DNA from: Gryganskiella cystojenkinii
Lineage: Eukaryota > Mortierellomycota > Mortierellomycetes > Mortierellales > Mortierellaceae
Length of the DNA stretch: 35,838 nt
Direction: 5' to 3'
NCBI GenBank assembly: GCA_015852425.1
Contig: JAAAIG010000258.1
Location: 7,927-43,764, forward strand
Shown here: piece after piece, positions 30,783 to 35,838 of the stretch
Position numbering within the stretch: position 1 is the stretch's first letter
Layout of the letters: each line of letters starts with the position of its first letter
Program-made: the position numbers and the translations under genes
The notes under the pieces: generated by a model
Told to the model about the DNA's origin: nothing
Database searches by the model: none
Seen by the model: the letters and a program-made list of their open reading frames with translations, nothing else

Positions 30783-32648
30783 ATGTCTTCGACGGACCCC
30801 TCGGAAAAGAACAAACACAAATGGTCGCCGCTCAAGTACCTCTCGCATGGCCAGGACCGACTTCAGTCTCAGACGGAGCGACCACCGGCTGCCATGTCTA
30901 CGATGCTCGTCGATCGTAACCAACCTTTGGAACAGCTAGGGCCTCAACAGCAACCGTACTCCTATCAGCCCATGTACGTCAATCGCGACCAACCTTTGCA
31001 ACAGTCAGTGCCCCAACACCAACACCAACACCAACAGTGCTCCTATCAGTCCATGTACGTCAATCGCGACCAACCATTGCAACTTCAATACCAGCCAACC
31101 CCTTATCTCTCTCCACAATCAATGAACGTCGATCGTGATCGCCCTCTCTCCGATTCTAGCGGTGTCAGTGCAGAACCACCTGCAACCACCTTTTACACGT
31201 TCCCTTCTACCCGCGTAGAACTACCGTCACCGCCACCACCTCTACCAACAGAATTCGAGTTCTCCGTGGAGCAACCCCAGAAACAATCTATGCGTATGGA
31301 CCGAGAGACGCCTCTACCGATCAATCTCACCAAAACCCCTCGAATAGCGGTTCCGTCTAGCATCTCGGAAGGAAAGAAGGAGAGCATGATGGTCGACCAA
31401 GACAGGCCTTTGGAAACTGACCATCAGGAGGTGAAGGTAGTGAACCTATCCATTGGTGGCACCAGCAGCACCGTCATTGGCAGCAACAATACACCTAACG
31501 AAAAATTGATGGTGGCCCTACCAGCAGAACAGACTGGCGTCGAGTTGGATCCCGAGACCGCCGCTGACATCGCGGCCACTATTCATACGACTACGGCTGC
31601 GCTTTTTGCCAGTCCCTCTCCGCCAGTTCTAGGGGTTGGACCCATGCCTACGACCCATCCTTATAACAACTCTCACATCTCTGGTGGCCAGACTATTCGG
31701 CCCTTGATTACATCTTATTCCGTGCCACTTGATGGACAATATCCGCCTTACCAATATCAATCGAGCGGTCCTTCGCCAGCGATGGTTCCAGACCGAGATG
31801 CTGTCTTGGATCTACCTGGGTCATATGGCCAACCTCAGATGGTTCCAGAGAGAGACCACCCTTTACCTTCGACAATGAGCACGACGACGGTCGGGCTGGA
31901 CCAAATTCTTCGCCCTACTCCTCCTCCTACCAAGACAAGACCGCTTGGAGCCCCAATGAGCATGTATCCAGATCGAAACACACCTGTAGACATTTCTACC
32001 CCCAGGACGGACGACAACAGCACGTTCGTAGCGAGTAACGGCGGCAGTAGTAGTGTCGGTAATGTGGACACATCCGCGCTGCCTGTCAACAATCCGATGC
32101 AATACCCGGGTTTCATGATGAACGCGTGGCATCAGCATCCGACAAACTCCTTCAGCACAACCCCTGGAGGTAGTGCTGGTGGTGGTGGTGGTCGCGGCTC
32201 AGCGAGTGAGTATTTGGATTACCCTGTCGCTCCGCATCAGACTCAATCTGTAATGCCATATCGCGATCAACCACTGTCACAACTGCCACTGGGAAGACTA
32301 CCATCAATGATAAATCCTCGACCGCCGCCAGTGTCGCCCCAACAACCTATAGATTCGCTCCGGCCAGCAATGTACCCCCAATCCACGTTTGTCCAGCCCG
32401 CGTTCATGTCTAGAACCTCTGCGTCCCAGAAGCTTGAGTTTGGACGACCTGAGCAGATTGTACAGAAGTTGTCTGAAGGTAAAAAAAGGGGGGGGATAGC
32501 TCTTGCCAGGGATGTATCTGTGGAACAAGAAGAGGATGAGAAGCTGCTAAACAGCAAGAAGAAAACTTTTACCAATTCTTTTTATTTTTCACTGACAGTT
32601 TACAGATGGAAATTCACAAGCCCGATCAAAAAGCCCGGAACGCTGTAA
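30783..32648 (+). CDS. second R-D-x-P-L-Q repeat protein, disordered, Pro/Gln/Ser-rich
   Basis: The ATG at 30783 opens MSSTDPSEKNKHKWSPLKYL. Unspliced, the frame reaches TAA at 32648 (621 residues). The motif of the gene at 23855 recurs about ten times at irregular spacing: VDRNQPLEQ, VNRDQPLQQ, VNRDQPLQL, VDRDRPLSD, MDRETPLPI, VDQDRPLET, PDRDAVLDL, PERDHPLPS, PDRNTPVDI and YRDQPLSQ. It is often preceded by Met plus a small residue. Between motifs the chain is Pro/Gln/Ser-rich with no membrane helix; DPETAADIAATIHTTTAAL (near 260) may be a helix. The true 3' end is uncertain. A donor-like GTAAAA lies at 32480, a weaker GTATCT at 32513, and a good acceptor at 32605, where the downstream gene begins. 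Function unknown. Confidence 0.72.
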   Translation: MSSTDPSEKNKHKWSPLKYLSHGQDRLQSQTERPPAAMSTMLVDRNQPLEQLGPQQQPYSYQPMYVNRDQPLQQSVPQHQHQHQQCSYQSMYVNRDQPLQLQYQPTPYLSPQSMNVDRDRPLSDSSGVSAEPPATTFYTFPSTRVELPSPPPPLPTEFEFSVEQPQKQSMRMDRETPLPINLTKTPRIAVPSSISEGKKESMMVDQDRPLETDHQEVKVVNLSIGGTSSTVIGSNNTPNEKLMVALPAEQTGVELDPETAADIAATIHTTTAALFASPSPPVLGVGPMPTTHPYNNSHISGGQTIRPLITSYSVPLDGQYPPYQYQSSGPSPAMVPDRDAVLDLPGSYGQPQMVPERDHPLPSTMSTTTVGLDQILRPTPPPTKTRPLGAPMSMYPDRNTPVDISTPRTDDNSTFVASNGGSSSVGNVDTSALPVNNPMQYPGFMMNAWHQHPTNSFSTTPGGSAGGGGGRGSASEYLDYPVAPHQTQSVMPYRDQPLSQLPLGRLPSMINPRPPPVSPQQPIDSLRPAMYPQSTFVQPAFMSRTSASQKLEFGRPEQIVQKLSEGKKRGGIALARDVSVEQEEDEKLLNSKKKTFTNSFYFSLTVYRWKFTSPIKKPGTL

Positions 32649-35600
32649 GACCATCCTCTTTCTTCTTTTTGTATGCATAGAAAATCAATCGAAGAGAAGA
32701 GATCCCTGATAATTCTGATTTGGGAATTGACGTTTATAATATTAGAAACTATGGGCCAATCAAGGTTGTTCCTGACAGACCTACTAAGCAGGTAAAAGAA
32801 AAGGCAACAAACAATAGGGGAAGAACTTAGCTTCTGTAGTTCTGTAGGATTAGATGGAAAAAACGGACTTACTGTTTCATCGCTATCATGTTCATTTAAT
32901 TCTTCTTAGTTAACGGTGGATATCGTGGGGCTCGAGCCAGGATGGTACTGGATCGTTCTTCATATAGGACGCTCGCCGAATCTGACCCAGCAGGACCTTA
33001 AATCCCTAGTTATCGATGTCAAGCAATTGGACGCAAATGGAAAAGAAAGGTTTGCGGTAAGACAATCTCCCTGGCTCACTTTTTTTTAAAAAAACTTCAA
33101 AGACTGTAGTTTCTACGGTTATCAGGAGGACACACACCCTTCTAATAATTTTGTCCGAGCCTCTTTTTTTTTTGTTCATCAGGGTAAGACATGCAGAACT
33201 ATATTGACGGACTACGACAAAGCTGCAGTCTTTGGTAAGGAGCGTTACTCTGTATTTGCTATGCCTTAACTTATGGAATTTTTTTTTCTAACATGTTGCT
33301 TTCTTTTGGAACAAAAAAATAGCGCCTAACCGCGGCCTCGAAACTCGTATTCGAATTCACCGACAGATTGAGATCAACCGTGGTAACGATCTTCAGTTGA
33401 CGATTGACGCCAAGTTCGGCGCATATGCACATTTCCTCCACTTTGAGTTTATGGAAATCGTCCGCGGCCAGCCTAATCCTGAAGGTAAAAGATTTGCACT
33501 TTTGTTATTTTTTTGCTTTTTTTCCCTTGCCATAAGGAGAAAATACTCATTTGATTTTCAGATATCGTAATCTATGGCGAGGGACGGCCCCATGATGTCA
33601 TCCATATCCCACAACATATTCATCACGGGAGAGTACCCAAGACCACGGACGTCCATGTCTGCTGTGTTTCGGACTCTCGTTCCCACGCCGTGACTCTGTC
33701 CTTTGATGATGGAAACGCCTATATTCATCTTTGGGAACTGGAGCCGTCCTTGGTCATCGGCCCGGATGGCGTCGTGCCCTCGACCCCTCCTCGCACGCGA
33801 GAAGAAAAGGCTCGGAACCCCCAGAACCACAAGGTCCCCGTCGCTCAGTTCGTCTTTGATGCCAAGGCTGCAAACCATGCTGATGTCAAGGATATCTGTC
33901 TCGGAATCTCGAGCGATGGTCTTCAGATTGTCATTCATTCGATTGAACCTGATAACGGCCATGGAATTCCCTTCCGACTTTTCCAGTACACACCTTTCAA
34001 TGCGATCGCGATCGATAATATGAAGAGTCCCTGTCAATTGAAGGAGGTCAAGAATTTCAAATCCAATTCGGGGTTGAAGGATTTCGTGGGTTATGGTGCC
34101 TTCAATACCCAGGACGAGGGAAATTCCTCTGCGCCTTTATCGTCCTCTACTTCCAAGGAGAGATACATCACTTGTCAGGGAACCGAGATCTCGATGTACA
34201 GCACTACAGGCGGACGGTGGGAACGCCTCTTCAATCTACCTCTCTGTCTGGAACCGAACCTGGATGCGGCCCAGCGACTGTACATGAGTCTCAGCAGTCG
34301 GTATTTCGCGTGGACAGGATCCAAGGACGTGGTCTCGATCTGGGACCTCGAGACAGGTCGTCACGTCTCTTACATCGCGACCGCAACCGAGGACGATGCC
34401 GAGATCTTCGTGAATTTTTCACGATCCTGTAAAAACGTCGCCATTTCGGTCTCGGGCAAGATCAAGATTCATCAGACGCATTCCGGTGTTCTTTTAGGAG
34501 AGTACACGCAAGGGCTGGACGAGGATAGTTTTTACGAGGTGGATTTTGATGAGGATTATTTCATGACGATGGATCAGACCGCATCGACCGAAGCCAAGGA
34601 GAACAAGGTCGCATTGGCGAGTTGTCGACATGTGGTGGATACGAGAGAAGAGATCAAGATTGTCAACACTTATTGGATCCATCAGGATTATCGATTGATG
34701 ACCTATTCGGGCATTCAGAGACCGCTCTTTGGATGTGGTCAGGTGAGTAGTAACCAAATCATTCCGTTAATTGCACACCTCTTCCACCTCTTCCCATGCA
34801 CGCTGTCACGATTGAAAAAAACTAACATTGACTCGGCCGATTGTTTCTCTCTATCTATCTTTCTCACTGCTCTTAGGGGTCCGTGTTTAACCTCATGACA
34901 ATGCCGGATCCGATTGCACCAGCGCCGGCTTACAACTGTGACCAGGATTGTAGTCTTCGAGAGCTCACGGTGGACCGATATATCGGTGTCATCTCTCATG
35001 GACTCAACTCAACCGCCGGGGATTCTTTCTGGGTGTCGAGTGCCCAACGGGCCATCCGCGGTATCTGGTCCACGGTCCTAGAGATCTCTCGGTCCACTGA
35101 TCAGTCCAAGTCCATCGTGATCCCGCTCGGTCCCGCCATCTCAACCTATTCGGGCCTTTTTCTCGCCGAGTCCTCTCATTTGGTCCTGGTTGTCGGTTGC
35201 TTTTTACAACGATGGAAACTGTTGGCGTCTGGTCCCGAGATCTGTGAACTGGATTTGGTCTGGAAAATTCAGGACGACTCCAAACATTTGAAGGACATCT
35301 GTATTCGAGAGATCCTTGGCGCCTGGGTCTGTCAACAGGGTCAGGAATTGGTCTTTTATCTTGCCACTCCGCAATGGTACAGGCGACACCGAAGAGTCAC
35401 GGATATGGATGATGATGAAGAGGAAGGTGGTGAAGGTGGTAAGTATGCCGCGAACTCGACGAGAGGATCATCCACCGGACCCAACTACGACACTGTGACC
35501 GTGCCTTTTGAGGAACGGGACACGCTGTCCTTACCCTTGGCCGAACGCGAACTCCAAGGAGTAGTCGGTGCAGTGACACTGTACTTGGAGGGTGATCGGA

Positions 35601-35838
35601 CCCTGAAACGGTATGTGATCCGGTATCTGAAGTCTCTAGTCCGACAAACCCAAGAACGCGACCTATCCTGTATCGTCTCCCTTGCTCGAGTCTGGACCCC
35701 CGACCGAAGAGTTTCTGTCGAGGGAATCCTAGCCGAGTTGCTGTCGCCGAAACACATCTCATGGGTCCCCGATACGTTTGCGACCAAGGAAAATGATCCG
35801 CTCTCGATTTTGATGAGCATTGCGCAACGTCAACCGAG
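32606..35838 (+). CDS. large beta-propeller-like protein, at least seven exons, 3' partial
   Basis: Exons 32606-32644, 32681-32791, 32910-33056, 33183-33234, 33323-33484, 33562-34742 and 34877-35838 (open at the right edge) join in phase, 884 residues so far. It begins MEIHKPDQKARNA-KINRREE. The first 170 residues look like a beta-sandwich (GLEPGWYWIVLHIGRSPN, RIHRQIEINRGNDLQLTID). WD-like strands follow: VTLSFDDGNAYIHLWEL, SSRYFAWTGSKDVVSIWDLE and VAISVSGKIKIHQTHSGVLL, consistent with a divergent beta-propeller. An acidic/Gly linker (DMDDDEEEGGEGG) comes before EGDRTLKRYVIRYLKSLVRQ. I recall large proteins of this look as common in Mortierella but cannot name a function, and no membrane segment is in view. 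The first exon lies inside the tail of the preceding open frame, so the start may be an internal spliced exon instead. Confidence 0.75.

Noticed and set aside
35430..35460. GTAAGT donor-like site inside the last beta-propeller exon
   Set aside because: The open frame and protein character continue straight through (GGEGGKYAANSTRG), and no matching acceptor is needed.
1..35838. CRISPR arrays, bacterial operons, ribosome-binding sites, phage-like clusters
   Set aside because: Introns, fungal protein families and gene spacing show a eukaryotic nuclear region. The repeats present are protein-coding or the single pair near 6.1-6.4 kb.

Overview
The window looks like nuclear DNA of an early-diverging filamentous fungus, most probably a Mortierellaceae species (Mucoromycota). 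Genes are split by short introns (about 70 to 400 bases) with GT..AG ends, promoters hold long pyrimidine tracts, proteins are rich in Gln/Asn/Pro runs, and there is an F-box/leucine-rich-repeat gene of the kind that is greatly expanded in Mortierella. The lineage call is inference from gene content; no rRNA or other marker gene is present.

Layout. 1-731 (-): an F-box/LRR protein that runs off the left edge and carries an apparent 2-base frameshift. 1590-4404 (+): a seven-exon AP180/CALM-type endocytic adaptor (ANTH domain, LxxQxTG and NPF motifs). 4610-5735 (-): a decayed two-exon gene of an unrecognised family with a GEIK motif. 5736-7431: gene-poor, with a two-copy hairpin-bearing repeat and a small coding-like island. 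7432-9432 (-): a bestrophin-like (UPF0187) anion channel. 10727-14088 (-): a 1078-residue single-pass membrane protein with repeated LEA-2/DUF3712-like segments. 14089-18337: 4.2 kb without a gene I can defend. 18338-20092 (+): an MFS permease of the Git1/phosphate:H+ symporter group. 20571-21543 (+): an orphan multi-exon gene. 22315-22527 (-): a coiled-coil fragment with a frameshift. 23855-25807 (+): a Pro/Gln-rich protein built on repeats of a motif near R-D-x-P-L-Q, with an in-frame TAA. 25969-27823 (-): a four-exon EI24/Rrt8-like membrane protein with a run of 26 glutamines. 28302-29851 (-): a two-exon HAD phosphatase. 30783-32648 (+): a second R-D-x-P-L-Q repeat protein. 32606 to the right edge (+): a large beta-propeller-like protein, at least seven exons, whose first exon overlaps the tail of the preceding gene.

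These are ordinary eukaryotic single genes, not an operon or a cluster. Several encode membrane or trafficking proteins (endocytic adaptor, anion channel, permease, EI24-type protein, DUF3712-type protein), but nothing shows that they act together.

The most novel element is the pair of disordered proteins at 23.9-25.8 kb and 30.8-32.6 kb. Each carries about ten copies of a short motif close to [V/M]-[D/N/E]-R-[D/N/E]-x-P-L-[Q/P/E/S]. I know of no described domain with this pattern. The upstream member has a nonsense codon whose original form can be read from an internal duplicate. The downstream member abuts, and may be spliced to, the beta-propeller gene.
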